A DNA stretch of 64,000 bases, from positions 72,812,753 to 72,876,752 of the forward strand of contig CM055095.1 in assembly GCA_029204225.1 (NCBI GenBank). The letters are read 5' to 3'. The notes beneath the pieces are model-generated. The model was not told where the DNA came from. It did no database searches and was given only the letters and a program-made list of their open reading frames with translations. Below are positions 21,127 to 32,150 of the stretch, in pieces. This DNA is from Diphasiastrum complanatum (Eukaryota > Streptophyta > Lycopodiopsida > Lycopodiales > Lycopodiaceae). The position numbers were made by a program, and so were the translations under genes. Within the stretch, counting starts at the first letter, position 1. Each line of letters begins with the position of its first letter.

Positions 21127-22878
21127 AAGCAGAAAGAAGTTCTAGTTGATCCAATACCTATTGAATCTACACCAACTACAGATATACCTACTGCATCAAG
21201 AGTGTATCCGAATCTCAACTTAGAAAAGAAGAGATACTTGAATATGAGACAGTGGATTAAACAATTGCAAGAAGAAGAGAAATTAGAAGCAACTAAAGCA
21301 GCAGCCGAAGCCCACTCTTCACCTGTGCCACCTTCGAATTTACATAATCCACTAACGGATGTTAATACTCAGTTGCACCATCATGAAGAACCCTTCAAGA
21401 TGAAAGAACCTAAAGTGCCGCAATCAGAATTGATCGTAAATACTCTGTCGAGCAAGATGGATATTACATTGGGAGAATTTCTTAAGCTGGTGCCAAAAGC
21501 AAAAGAAGTATTAGCGAAAAAGTTAACTCAGATTGAGCCAGCAGTACATTCTTTTGTGCCACATTTGAAGAATAAAGTGAAGAGCTCAACGTAGGAGCTC
21601 AACATAGGAGCAGCATGGAAAAGTGAGCAACGAAACATCACCCAAGAAGCTGTCGTGATAGATGGAGATTCAGGTCTTAACCTGATTTCAACAAAGCTAT
21701 GCACAAAATGGGGCCTTACAAAGATAAAACCTACAACTTTTGTCATTAAGCTAGCTGATCAGACATCCTAAGAGGATGGTAGAAAATATACCTCTCAAGA
21801 TCGCTGGAGTTCAATTTGTCATTACTTTTGTAGTAATGGACTTGCCTGATGCACCGAATATTTACCGTGTTTTATTATTGGCCCATCCATGGTTACGAGT
21901 TGCACAAGTAATTCATAAAAAGGGCACCAAAAAAATCACTTTTGAGAATTGTGAATGTGTAGTCAAAGTTGATCCAATCACTTGGACTATCAAGCTAGTG
22001 TTCCAAAAAGAAGATGATGATTCATCAACAACGGATCATACCTGTGATCGATATGTAAAGAATTTGGGAGTTCATTATGACTCTCAAATTGATACTGTCA
22101 ATTGGAACCAAGCTCTTGCAACAATAAATTGTACAGCAGGCTATATGTGTCAAAGAGATAATCAATTTGAATTGAGCGAGACTTTTTTACTAGATCAAAC
22201 TTTGGATATGCCAATCACTTTTCTAGTGAACATGATGAATGTAGCTTGGATATCAATAGATCCAATACCAGATCTGATGGAAGATGAACTCATTCATGTC
22301 AGTCACACCTTATCTTACGATGAAAATGCAGAACTTACAGATGAGCACATCCTAAGTCATATGGATTTTATGAGGTTTGGAATCCGTGATTTTCCTGAAG
22401 AACCAACAATAAAACCGCCTAAAGCAGTTATATTGAAGGAAGAAAAGACTGCAAGACCAATGACAAAGAAGCAAGCGAAGCTACTGTACAATACGGTCAT
22501 GAAATGGGAAAAATCATCGAGAGAACCAATTCCTAAAGTTATACCACCTTTATTGGATAAAGGTAAAGGAAAGATTAAGTATGATTCTTCAAGTCGGAGT
22601 TCTCGCAAGAAATCACCATCAAGGAAGTTGTCACCTTCAAAGAAGACCACATCTTCTAGAAAGTCATCACCTCTGCAAATGATTCCTACTAAGAAAGCCA
22701 AACGAAGAGCCAAAATACATCCTTTTGAGGAAGAACAATCAGATAAAGTACAACATGATATGCCAGAGCATTTCAGACACTATACTTTGGATGATGTTGT
22801 CACTATGTTACCAAAAGCTCATCATGAATCATAAGAGCACGTACCAGAAACAAAAGATGTTTGCGATAGACCAACTAG
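21127..22878 (+). pseudogene. Protease and linker of plus-strand Gypsy pol
   Basis: 21202-21594 gives the charged helical linker (KRYLNMRQWIKQLQEEEKLEA). Protease-like text VVIDGDSGLNLIS follows near 21650-21690, and a frameshift near 21770 leads to 21776-22834, which holds VVMDLPDAPNIYRV, LGVHYDSQIDTVNW and the Lys/Ser-rich repeat (SRKKSPSRKLSPSKK). A TAA at 22832 closes the frame and coding sense runs on to the Copia insertion at 22879. The sequence continues in register on the far side at 27741. Confidence 0.75.
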
Positions 22879-23084
22879 TGTGAGAGATTTCAACTAGTTT
22901 AGTCATATTTTGATAAATTGTCAATATGAGGTCAAAACTCATTTTAGACTTAGAGATAAACTTTTTGAAGTTATATTAGTTTAAAATACATTCAATAAAC
23001 ACTTTTTGCAAGTGTGGGAAAGTTGGTAGTTGAGTTTGAGAGAGATTCAAAGTTGAACTTTGGGTACATTGAATCTATTCACAC
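22879..23084 (+). repeat. Truncated 5' LTR of Copia element
   Basis: It matches the first part of the LTR at 26985 (TGTGAGAGATTTCAACTA start) up to about GGGTACATTGAATCTA. It then diverges; the TATA box, CT tract and PBS present in the relatives are missing. Confidence 0.75.
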
Positions 23085-23490
23085 TTGGTTTACTAGAATT
23101 ATATGATTTTTGGTGCATTAGGAAGGTCTCATTGGAGGCTACAAGAAGATCTATCAAGTTTCTAGAAATTGCATGTAGAATTTGAGATATTCCATTTTTT
23201 GTGATTTTGTCAAAACCCTAATTTTGATTGGATCTCTAGTTTGTGAGGTTACTAAACTTCATTTGAGTGTGTTTCAATCTTAGGAAGTGGAAAGAATCAT
23301 TAAATTGAGGAAGATCATATGTTGACCAAGATTTCACTATTCTATGTGTTGATTTTCTAGTTAGAAGTGCTAGAAGATATTTGAGAGGTTCCATATCTTT
23401 GTGATTTCTTCTTGAGTTCATTTGTTGAAATTCAGGAGAGTTCTTTATGCATTGGAACAGGTTGAAAGAAGAAGATCAGGTCATTGCAAC

Positions 23491-24222
23491 ATGGCGACAA
23501 GTGGTGTATTCATGTTGGAAGGCAATGATAGGCTTACCTCAATCAACTATTCTACTTGGAAGGTGAGGATGGAGTCCTTATTGGAGATGAATGAGTTGAT
23601 GAAGATTGTTGCAGGTGTGGAGGAGAGGCCTCAAGCACCTCAAGATCAAGTGAGGTATGACAAGAGAGCAAAGAAAGCTCTACACATGATTAAGATGAAT
23701 GCTACCAATGAGCTTCTCAAGGAGATTGGTAAGTGCACATCATCTTTGGAGGCTTGGGAAGCTTTGGAGAAGCTTTATGAATCCAAATCTACATCAAGAG
23801 TGCTTAATCTTAGGAGTAAAATCTTTCAAAGTTTTCAAAATAAGGAAGAGAGTACTCATGCTTTTGTTTTGAGGGTTAAAACATTCAATGATGAGTTAGC
23901 ATGTATTGATGAAAGCACTAAGGAGGTAGAACTTGTTCAAGTTATACTTAATGGCTTGTTGGATGATCATGCTAATCTTGTTCAAAGTTTTGCTATTCAA
24001 AAGTCTTTGCCAAGTATTGTGGATTTGCAAGAGATTTTGGTGAATGAGGAGTATAGGCTTCAATCAAGAGGAGGTAGATCTACATCGACATCTCAATATG
24101 AAGAGGAGGCTATGTTTATCAAAGGCAAGTTCAAGGGCAAAGGCAAAGGCAAGTGGTCTAAAGGGCAAGATCAAGGTGATACTTCTTCTTTTGGAAAAAA
24201 AAAAAAGATAAGTATAAGTTGA
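23491..24222 (+). CDS. Copia gag polyprotein N-terminus
   Basis: The likely start is at 23491 (MATSGVFMLEGNDRLTS), matching the gag start of the relative at 14127; the frame is open from 23422. It contains the Copia gag N-terminal block (INYSTWKVRMESLLEMNE), LEALEKLY-type helices (SSLEAWEALEKLYESKST) and the UBN2-like stretch TKEVELVQVILNGLLDDH. It ends in a basic KGKFKGKGKGK tail at a run of nine A residues (about 24196-24206), where the frame slips so that the zinc knuckle continues in another frame. About 244 residues, open throughout. Gag forms the particle that packages element RNA. Whether it is still expressed is doubtful, since the 5' LTR is truncated. Confidence 0.78.
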   Translation: MATSGVFMLEGNDRLTSINYSTWKVRMESLLEMNELMKIVAGVEERPQAPQDQVRYDKRAKKALHMIKMNATNELLKEIGKCTSSLEAWEALEKLYESKSTSRVLNLRSKIFQSFQNKEESTHAFVLRVKTFNDELACIDESTKEVELVQVILNGLLDDHANLVQSFAIQKSLPSIVDLQEILVNEEYRLQSRGGRSTSTSQYEEEAMFIKGKFKGKGKGKWSKGQDQGDTSSFGKKKKISIS

Positions 24223-24584
24223 AATGCTTTTATTGTGGAATCAAATGGCATTTTGCTAATGAATGTTTGAAGAACCAAAGAGATGAAGGTAGCAAGCAAA
24301 TCAACTTTACTACTAATGATGAGAATCTAGGTGGTAATGATTCTCTTTTGATGTGTTCTTCAAGTCCAATATCAAGTGAAGGTGACAAAGATTCATGTTG
24401 GATTGATAGTGGAGCTAGTTCACACATGACTAGTCACAAGGATTTCTTTACTTCTTTGGTCACTTGTGATGGGGCCAAGAAAGCAATTCACATGGCCAAT
24501 GGTGGTGAGTGTGTGATTGAAAGTATTGGTTCAATTCCTATTTGTCTCTCTACTAATAGGAAAACAAGTGACTTGTTTCATTAA
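24219..24584 (+). pseudogene. Copia zinc knuckle and aspartic protease
   Basis: CFYCGIKWHFANEC is an intact CX2CX4HX4C knuckle. CWIDSGASSHMTSHKDFF is the protease active-site block with the DSG triad intact. The frame differs from gag because of the A-run near 24200. It stops at 24582. Confidence 0.78.
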
Positions 24585-26984
24585 AAAGGAAGAAATCTTG
24601 GTTGCTAGGGGCAATAGACAAGGTAGACTTTTCAAGCTTGATGCTTTTGTTATGGCTAACAAAAAGGATAGAATGGAAAAGGAGAGTGGTCTCAACTTTC
24701 CAAAGTTACCTTTTAGCATCAATGAAATTGGTGGATCTTATGCAAAGTCTAAAAAGCTTCCTTATGCTAGATCTAGGCCAAGATCTAATATGCTTCTTGG
24801 AGATGTTCATCTTTGTGCTAACTTGGCTAGTCTTGAGGATAATGATGGTGTTTCAATGGTTTTTCATGGCAAGTGCAAGCATGCAAAAGGTAAGGAAAGA
24901 GCTAACTTCATCAATGGAGGTGGTGAAGGTTCTTCCTTGGAAAAGATTGTTGTTAATGATTTCTTTGATCATATGGAAAAAGATGTTGCTAGGTGCATTC
25001 ATGAAGGAGATGGTTCTTCTACATTCTTTTGTGATGAGTCCAAGAAAGTCATTTTTTGTAGCAAGTGGAGTCACATGTCTTTATAAAGAGAGTAGATCAA
25101 ATGGTTCTATCAAGAGACTTGGTGAGGGAGATAGTCACAAGTCAAGAAGAAGAGAAGTATGTGAAGAGTTCAAAGTAGGATGTACTTTGAATGATGTCAT
25201 TGTGAATAATAGTGAGGAAGAATCATTATCATATGAGTCATTAACTAAATCATTGAGTAGAAGTTCTTGTTTGAAAAAAGAGAGTACTTCAATCATCCTT
25301 ATGTTGAAGGTACTAATCATTTTTTTCATGGCTTCTAATGTCTTTGAAGTTTCTACTTCTTATGATGCAATCATTAAGAGGGAGTCTTATAAAGGAAAGA
25401 GAAATGAAAGATTGGTTCTTGGGAAGATACAAGGCATGGATTTCACATATCTTCATCAACTCAAAGGACTCTATGATTGTGAATTGATCACTCATGATCG
25501 AGATGGCAAAAGATTGGCTGAAGAAGACTACATGGAGCAAATTGAGAGGCAATTTGTTCAAGGCAAGGGAGATCTCATTGGTGAGCTTATTGAGGTTTTT
25601 TATGGACTCAAGAAGGCTGAATTTATTAGGTTGATACTCATCTTCACCTACTCTACTTCATGTTGAATGAGAAATTTGGAATCTATCTTTTGATTTATGA
25701 TGGTGCCACCAATGGCATTGTTTTCACTAACCTTTGTGAAAGATCGCGATCAAGCATTGATGAGATCTTGTTGGATCTAGATCATATGTTTGAGAGGGAG
25801 TATTTCCAGAGGTTCAGGTCTGAAGATATTCATATCTTTGATATCTTTGATGATCAAGAGAAAGGTAAGCAAGTGGAAGCGACACACTTTGCTTTACTCA
25901 CATGTTTTGGAGAATCGTGTTGTGTAGATGATGCAAAGCAAGTGGATATTGGTTCTCATAGTTTTCATACTAGAAAAGCAAGTAATGGATCTATAAAACA
26001 AAGTTTGTTCAATGACTTTGATGGTCAAGAGGAAGTTCAAGAGGTTGGTCTCAAAGGGCTTCAACAACACAAAAGGAAAGGTGGCAAATTGGAGCTAGTC
26101 AAGAGCATCAAAGGAAGGTTATTTGGCAAAAAGATGTTATGGATCTGTTTTTCAAGCTTATTTAAGACTGAAGTAAGGTCAAAGGAGCAGAAGGAAGTGT
26201 TGTTCAAGTTTACTTTACTTTTTCTATCTCATGTTTGAGCAATTTCATGTGGATGTGTGCAAACTGTCAAGTTATGGACAAACTAGTTACATTATCTTGC
26301 AATATCTTATTCTTGGAGTTGTACTAGCATTCTTGGCTGGTTTTACTGATGGAAATGAAGCTATTGGAGGTTCATTATATCACTCATCCATGATCAAGTT
26401 CTCAAAAGTTGAGCTACTTGATGCCAATATTTAGAGATAGTCAATTTTTGGTGAATTCATGGTCATTTTCTTGTGTCAAGTAGATCTTGAAGATGGACTA
26501 GTGCAACCTACTTGCTTTATGGAGTCATGTGGTGCTGGATTTGCATCATTGATGCACTCACCTACTCATGGATTTCCATGGTTTGACGGTTTCTTGTGGC
26601 AAGATGGAGATGGAGGCTCATTCATGGAGTTTTATGGTGGAGACATATCAAGAAAGGACAAAGTTGGAGGAGACAAGCAAACAAATGGTCATCACTCACA
26701 TTTATTGTTTGGTTGCTGTAATTTTCCAGATAGGTCAAAGGTTGAAACATGGTGGAATCATTTCATTCAAATTCTATTTGGTTCTTCATGTTCTAGTTAT
26801 ATCTTGATGTGTAAAATTGATGTAAGAAATAATGAAGCATCCAATTTGGACACTATTCTCTATATCAATTATGGAAACTACTTTAGAACCTTAGAAAGGA
26901 GATCTATACTTAGGATGGAGATCATTCTAAAGTTGTATCAGAGTAGTATGGTTAAAACTATGCCAAAACTAGTTGAAGAGGGAC
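24585..26984 (+). pseudogene. Degenerate or replaced Copia pol, content unclear
   Basis: Coding-like text without clear integrase or RT. VARGNRQGRLFKLDAF at about 24605-24650 resembles the GAG-pre-integrase block. It continues to 25086 in one frame, then shifts to the frame ending at 25666, which carries a VFYGLKKAEF stretch reminiscent of the RT block YGLKQA. 25660-26238, 26231-26434 and 26459-26989 follow in successive frames. The DDE core, HHCC region, YVDD and RNase H motifs are not found. Long open stretches (up to about 190 codons) and codon-like composition suggest this was protein-coding until recently. I do not recognise a product. Confidence 0.45.
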
Positions 26985-27248
26985 TGTGAGAGATTTCAAC
27001 TACTTTAGTCATATTTTGATAAATTGTTAATATGAGGCCAAAACTCATTATAGACTTAGAGATAGACTTCTTGAAGTTATATTAATTTAAAATACATTCA
27101 ACAAACACCTTTTGAAAGTGTGGGAAAGTTGGTAGGAGTTTGAGAGAGATTCAAATTTGAACTTTGGGTACATTGAATCTAGTTCCAAAAATAGTAGGGT
27201 TTACAGATTGGAGGGAAAGCCAAGTGGCCAAATAGGGGTTGGACACTC

Positions 27249-27256
27249 TATAAAAG
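27249..27256 (+). promoter_or_regulatory. TATA box of Copia LTR
   Basis: TATAAAAG, matching TATAAAAG at 13151-13158 in the sister LTR in the same context (AAAAGGATGTAACTCATGGAGAGA). Confidence 0.65.
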
Positions 27257-27287
27257 GATGTAACTCATGGAGAGACACATCTTCTCT

Positions 27288-27423
<136 letters not shown>

Positions 27424-27740
27424 CATCATTATACATGGTTCTCTTTGGGTTCTACTACTCTTTGGTGTACTCTCTTGATGATATCTTGCAATTCTATGTG
27501 TAGAATGATCATTTATTGCTATTTTTGGCTCCACATGTGTGAAATACAGTAGAGTACTGTAATTGTATGGATGACAACTATATTTTATGTTTTGCTTCAT
27601 GTTTGATCAGTATCTCTTAGAGTTTTCATTTTGTATGTAGATGTTGATTTTCCTACATTGGCAGGAATGTTGGTTTGCTCTTTTTTTGTAACCAAAGATC
27701 AGGGACATAGATTGGATCTTGAATGATCTGAAATCCTTCA

Positions 27741-27947
27741 TGGGTAGGACATAGCCAATGAATCTTGCTAAACTAGGAGAACCAGAAAAGATTGTGCAAG
27801 TTGGAATGCAACTTACCCTAGAGCAGTTTCAAGCTCTAAGGAAGTTGTTGGTTAAGTACCAAGATTGTTTTGCTTGGAAATACAAGGATCTAAAAGGGAT
27901 TCCAACATCTATGATTGAGCATACAATTTCTTTGATGCCTAATGCAG
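27741..27947 (+). pseudogene. Continuation of plus-strand Gypsy pol (pre-RT)
   Basis: NLAKLGEPEKIVQVG...QDCFAWKYKDLKGIP picks up the Gypsy linker interrupted at 22878 and matches 9700-9950 of the minus-strand copy. It is cut at 27947 by the next Copia LTR, so RT and integrase of this copy are lost. Confidence 0.8.
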
Positions 27948-29511
27948 TGTGAAAATTGTCAACATTTCCTAGCTAGTTTGAGGCCTAAATTGACAATTTT
28001 TGTACATAATTGTGGATCTAACATTTCACACGTGTGAAAGAGGCCTAGATAATTTTATTTTAGTAAGAGAGATCAATAGATCATTGTCACAGTTTCTTCC
28101 TCCATTGTGAGTATTGCTTTGTGTATTGTCTTCAAGCTCTTGTGTATGATCTTAGGTGCTATCCAAAAGTGGTAGGGTGGTGTTTCACGGCCTGTTTGCT
28201 ATTATTTTTGGCTGCCATCAGTACCTTTCAGTAGTTTCTTTTGTCTCTTGAATGCTTTGTCAAGTTCATGTGTATCAAAGGTAGCATTAGGATGCTTTGC
28301 CATTTCTAGCTTTTGTAGCTTGTTGTGCAAAGATCTTAGCCAGAACATTTGGGATCTTAGATCCATTCAAGATCCACTTTTTTCACATGGTATCAGAGCT
28401 GGCTGGCCACTATTTATAGTAAGATTTTCATTTATGGTGATATTTGGATGTTTGATCAAGTTCTAGCATGATTATGCATTGCATTGTTGATCAAATCTTA
28501 GTAACCTTTGTTTGTTGAGTTGAACTTGTGGATCAAAAGCATATTTCAGGTCTACTGAAGATCAGAGGCTGAGAAGAAGCTACTTTGGATCAGATTATAA
28601 CATCTAATCATTTTTTGATTGTGAGGCTTGTGCATATTCAATACTAACAATGTTCTGTTCAATCTATTGTTGATAATCTCCACTTCTATGGATGAACACT
28701 CCCTTTAAATGGATGAGCTTTCTCCTTAAGTGGATGAAAAATACTCTTTGAGTGATTTTGTATTTCTCCAAAAGTCTGAGCAAAGCTCCCACTTGGATGA
28801 AAGATCCCCTTTTGGGTGAACAGATTGTCAGCAATCTTTTGCTTAAATTTTGGTGTACTTTGTTGAGCATGTAAGTAACTCTCCTTATGTAATTTGATTG
28901 GAGCATTTGCTGGAAGGTTTTAACCATTATGCAAATGTGTTTTCAGGTTCTTAACAGGTTGAGGAACTTTCTTTCACCTCTAAAGCTTGTACTTGTCACT
29001 TGCTGGAGTTTATAAACTTTTAGAAGTGTGGTTTACATGTGGTTTTTTTACAGGTTGAATCAATATCTTAGTGTGTTGATCATATGTTGATCAAGTTTGT
29101 TCAATTCTAGGTATTCTTGGCAGCCTAGTCTTTTGTATTTTCTAAGAATGCAAGTAACTCTTCACACCATAACTTGATTTGGTCACTTGTGGAAAAGTTT
29201 GAGAGCTTAAGCAAGAGTGTGTTCAGGTTGGTTTGAGTTTGTAATCCATTCTTAGTGTGTGCAAAGTATTGCATGTGTTTCAATCTTCCTTTCTATGCTT
29301 GGAAACCAGCCAGGTTCAAAATAGAAGTGTTTTAGGGTCCTAGATTTTCTAAGATTTCCTTATCCGTCATTTGTTGAGAGAAAAGTGAGTGCTAGGTGCA
29401 TTAGGACAAAGCCTAAAAGTTGAAGAATCATTATATTCATGGCTTCCAATGGTGGGATCATGTTAGAAACTAATGATAGGTTGAGTTCATCAAACTACTC
29501 TACCTGGAAAG
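27948..29511 (+). mobile_element. 5' part of another Copia element: LTR, PBS, leader, gag start
   Basis: The LTR runs from 27948 (TGTGAAAATTGTC) to about 28385 (...TTTTTTCA). TGGTATCAGAGC at 28388-28399 is the initiator-Met primer site. An untranslated leader of about 1 kb follows, without a gene. Gag opens at 29440 (MASNGGIMLETNDRLSSS, the same family as the gags at 14127 and 23491) and is cut after LWKV-type text at about 29511 by opposite-strand Copia sequence. Confidence 0.78.
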
Positions 29512-31105
29512 TGATCTAGCTCGCTCCTAGATTCCGCTCATACCACTGATTTTCGACACTCAAGATCTCTCAAATCATTTGTGGAATATATATGTTTTTC
29601 AAATGGTCTTACATTTCAAAGCCAAGATTGATGTTCAATCATTCATTATAATTCTTGCATATCAAGCTTATACATCATGTCAATGACAAGAGACATATCA
29701 CAGATAAACATATCCATAAATCATGGCTATGGTCATCAAACGACACACTTTAGCATCAAATATGCAAAAATCAATTAATTTCCAAATTCTCTTAGGCTTG
29801 AATGCAAAGGCAATGCCTTAAGGGTTGACTCTGTATGACATTGGAGGAGAAGGGAGTGGGAATCCAAGAGGGCCTACCTCTTTATCATTACAAACAACTC
29901 TACCTTAAATTGGTATTGCTTTTAAGTACGTTTTGTTCTTTTCATTCATTTTATTGAGTGTGTTCCCATGCAAACTAAGCACAAAAATAACCATGTGTTT
30001 GCAATTCCTAAATATATTTATTTTTTCTTACATTCATAGACTATGTTTGAATTTAGTTTGCAAGAAGATCAAATAATATCCAAGGAAAAATAGTCCTAAA
30101 ATATCCACACAAGGATAGACACCTTTATAAGGCATAAGTATAGTGTCAACATCCAACTAATCAATGGTGACGCTTTCATGATCATGGAAAAATAAATGGG
30201 TCCATTCAAAAGCATCAAATCAATCAATCTATAAAGGGTCCAAGGATATAATCACTAAAGATCATGCTTATTTAACCAATAGTTACTAATGGAATTTTTT
30301 GTGTCTTCACATATGGTTTCTAATTTACTTTAGGTGCCTGATTTTTGACACCTAAAAGTAGAAAAGACTATGAGCACATTCAAATGGATTAAAAGCTATA
30401 CACTCTCTTTGCTTGGACATGGAATAAGTCAACAATATGGTTGCTCTAATACATAGTTGTCCTTTCAAAAGTAAATGAACAAGTGAATGCATTTGTTCAT
30501 TTTTGTTTTTACTTGCTCACAAATGACGAGCACAGAAATGTTGACCACCTCTCTTTTATGCAAAATTTTAATGCTCTTATCTAAAATCATCTTGTATTGT
30601 CGATGGACAAAAAACATACTGCTGGCCATAGCATGCCTGATGAAACAAATCCATGATGAAAGTAAATCATGAAAAGTGCTAGAAACATATACTACTTGCA
30701 TGCTTTTTTTACAATTTAACTAGCAAGTGCCTTGTAAATAAGCTTTACGCATTCAAGTCCAACTAGTTCTTAAGAAAAAAATTCAAGCTATTTTTGTATA
30801 GGGTGAACCTAATTTGAGGACTTACCCTGCTCGAGTAGGCTGCCTGGAAGGGGGTAAAAGCTTGAAAATTAGGGCTTTACCCAGCATAAATACGGCAGAC
30901 TTTTTTTTTATGACAAGTGTCGATCACCCAATGTCTAATTGGAGCATAATCCCATAAAGGGAAATTCGTATTTCCCTGCTCATAATGTTTATAATGCCCT
31001 TTATGGGAATTGGACAGGGAAATTATGTCATACAAACATTTTGGCATCAATTGCCAAATATACAAATATGACCAAAATAGCAAAACTAGTTGAAATTTCT
31101 CACAC
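29512..31105 (-). repeat. Probable long Copia LTR, minus strand
   Basis: On the minus strand the stretch starts TGTGAGAAATTTCAACTAG right after a purine-rich AAAAGGGAG, as a 3' LTR should. At its other end (about 29547) it reads ATCAGTGGTATGAGCGG, close to an LTR end followed by a primer site with two bases missing. No gene inside. The 5' start is convincing; the far boundary is tentative. Confidence 0.5.
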
Positions 31106-31865
31106 TCCCTTTTCAACTAGTTTAAGCAGAGACTATGAAAACACTCCAAGTGAAGTCCTATTCTGCATGAACAGGTCCTTTCCCAATGCTTTGATGAAGA
31201 TATCAGCTATGCTTCTCTTGAGGACACGTGTTGAAGCTCCACCTTCTTTGCCATGACTTGCTCCCTCAAAAAGTGATATGCCACCTCAATATGCTTGCTC
31301 CTAGCATGAAAGATAGGATTAGTTGCCAACCTTTGGGCTAATAGATTGTCACAAAAGATAATTGGGCTCTCTGAAAAATTCTAGCAAGTGAAGATCCTTG
31401 ATCGTCCTCTTGATCCATACCATCTCCTTTGTACAATGTGTAAGAGCTTTGTACTTGGCCTCACTAGATGACAATAAGATAGTGGCTTGTTTATTCGACA
31501 TCCATGATATACTCCATCACCTATGAAAACACAATAAGAACTAATGAATTTCCTATCCATTTTATCTCCAGCATAGTCCGAATCTGAAAATCCAAACAAG
31601 TTAGGTGATGATCCCTCATACAATATGCCAAAATCTCGAGTTCCAATGATGTACCTCAAAACTCGTTTCCCTAGCTTCCAATGCTCTTCACTAGGATCTT
31701 GCATGAATTGGCTCAATCTCCCAACAAAATAGCTTATATATATGGTCTTGTGATGGTTAGATAGATGAGTGAACCAACTAGCTTCCTATAGAGAGTAATG
31801 CCCTTGAAGGATCTTTCATTACCTCTCATAGTTAGCTTTACATATGAGTCCATAGGTGTATCACA
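31106..31865 (-). pseudogene. Copia RT tail and RNase H, minus strand
   Basis: Minus-strand translation gives MDSYVKLTMRGNERSFKG, KLVGSLIYLTITRPYI, SQFMQDPSEEHWKLGKRVLRYI, FGFSDSDYAGDKMDRKF and, further down, ARSKHIEVAYHFLREQ. These are the Copia RT C-terminus and RNase H in order, ending at the polypurine tract near 31106-31114. Several stops and frame changes break it. Confidence 0.78.
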
Positions 31866-32020
31866 AGATTTTCCTGCTGAGCAAAGTGAAGATGGGAAAA
31901 AGAGAAAGGGTCAGGGACTATATAGAACGGGTCAGACATTTAAGATCAGCAGTACGCTACGTTACAAGAAGCAATGGAAGATGTCATCAGGAAAGAAGAT
32001 GAGAGTTCAGACAATGAATC
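31866..32020 (+). pseudogene. Gypsy gag fragment
   Basis: The text LLSKVKMGKRERVRDYIE and ATLQEAMEDVIRKEDESSDNES matches two separated parts of the Tat/Athila-like gag (compare 2130-2180 and 2300-2340), joined by a deletion. Confidence 0.65.
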
Positions 32021-32150
32021 TGTTGGATGATTCTCCTTCTAACAATCGACTAATCGATTTTAATCTTCATCCATTGTTAATCCAGTTTTGCAGATTTTTC
32101 CGTGTTTTTACACAGTCTGCAGATATACAAGTATTTTTACACAATCTGCA
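32021..32150 (+). repeat. Solo 130-bp Copia LTR
   Basis: TGTTGGATGATT...ATCTGCA, the same length and layout as 11771-11900 (shared CCGTGTT...CAGTCTGCAGAT text). Flanks GAATC and GAAAT are a weak candidate target duplication. No internal region is attached. Confidence 0.7.

Noticed and set aside
24602-25080. First half of the 354-codon frame, rich in Leu/Met
   Set aside because: Out-of-frame reading of the frame at 24517-25086; only the part after about 25080 looks like the coding frame.
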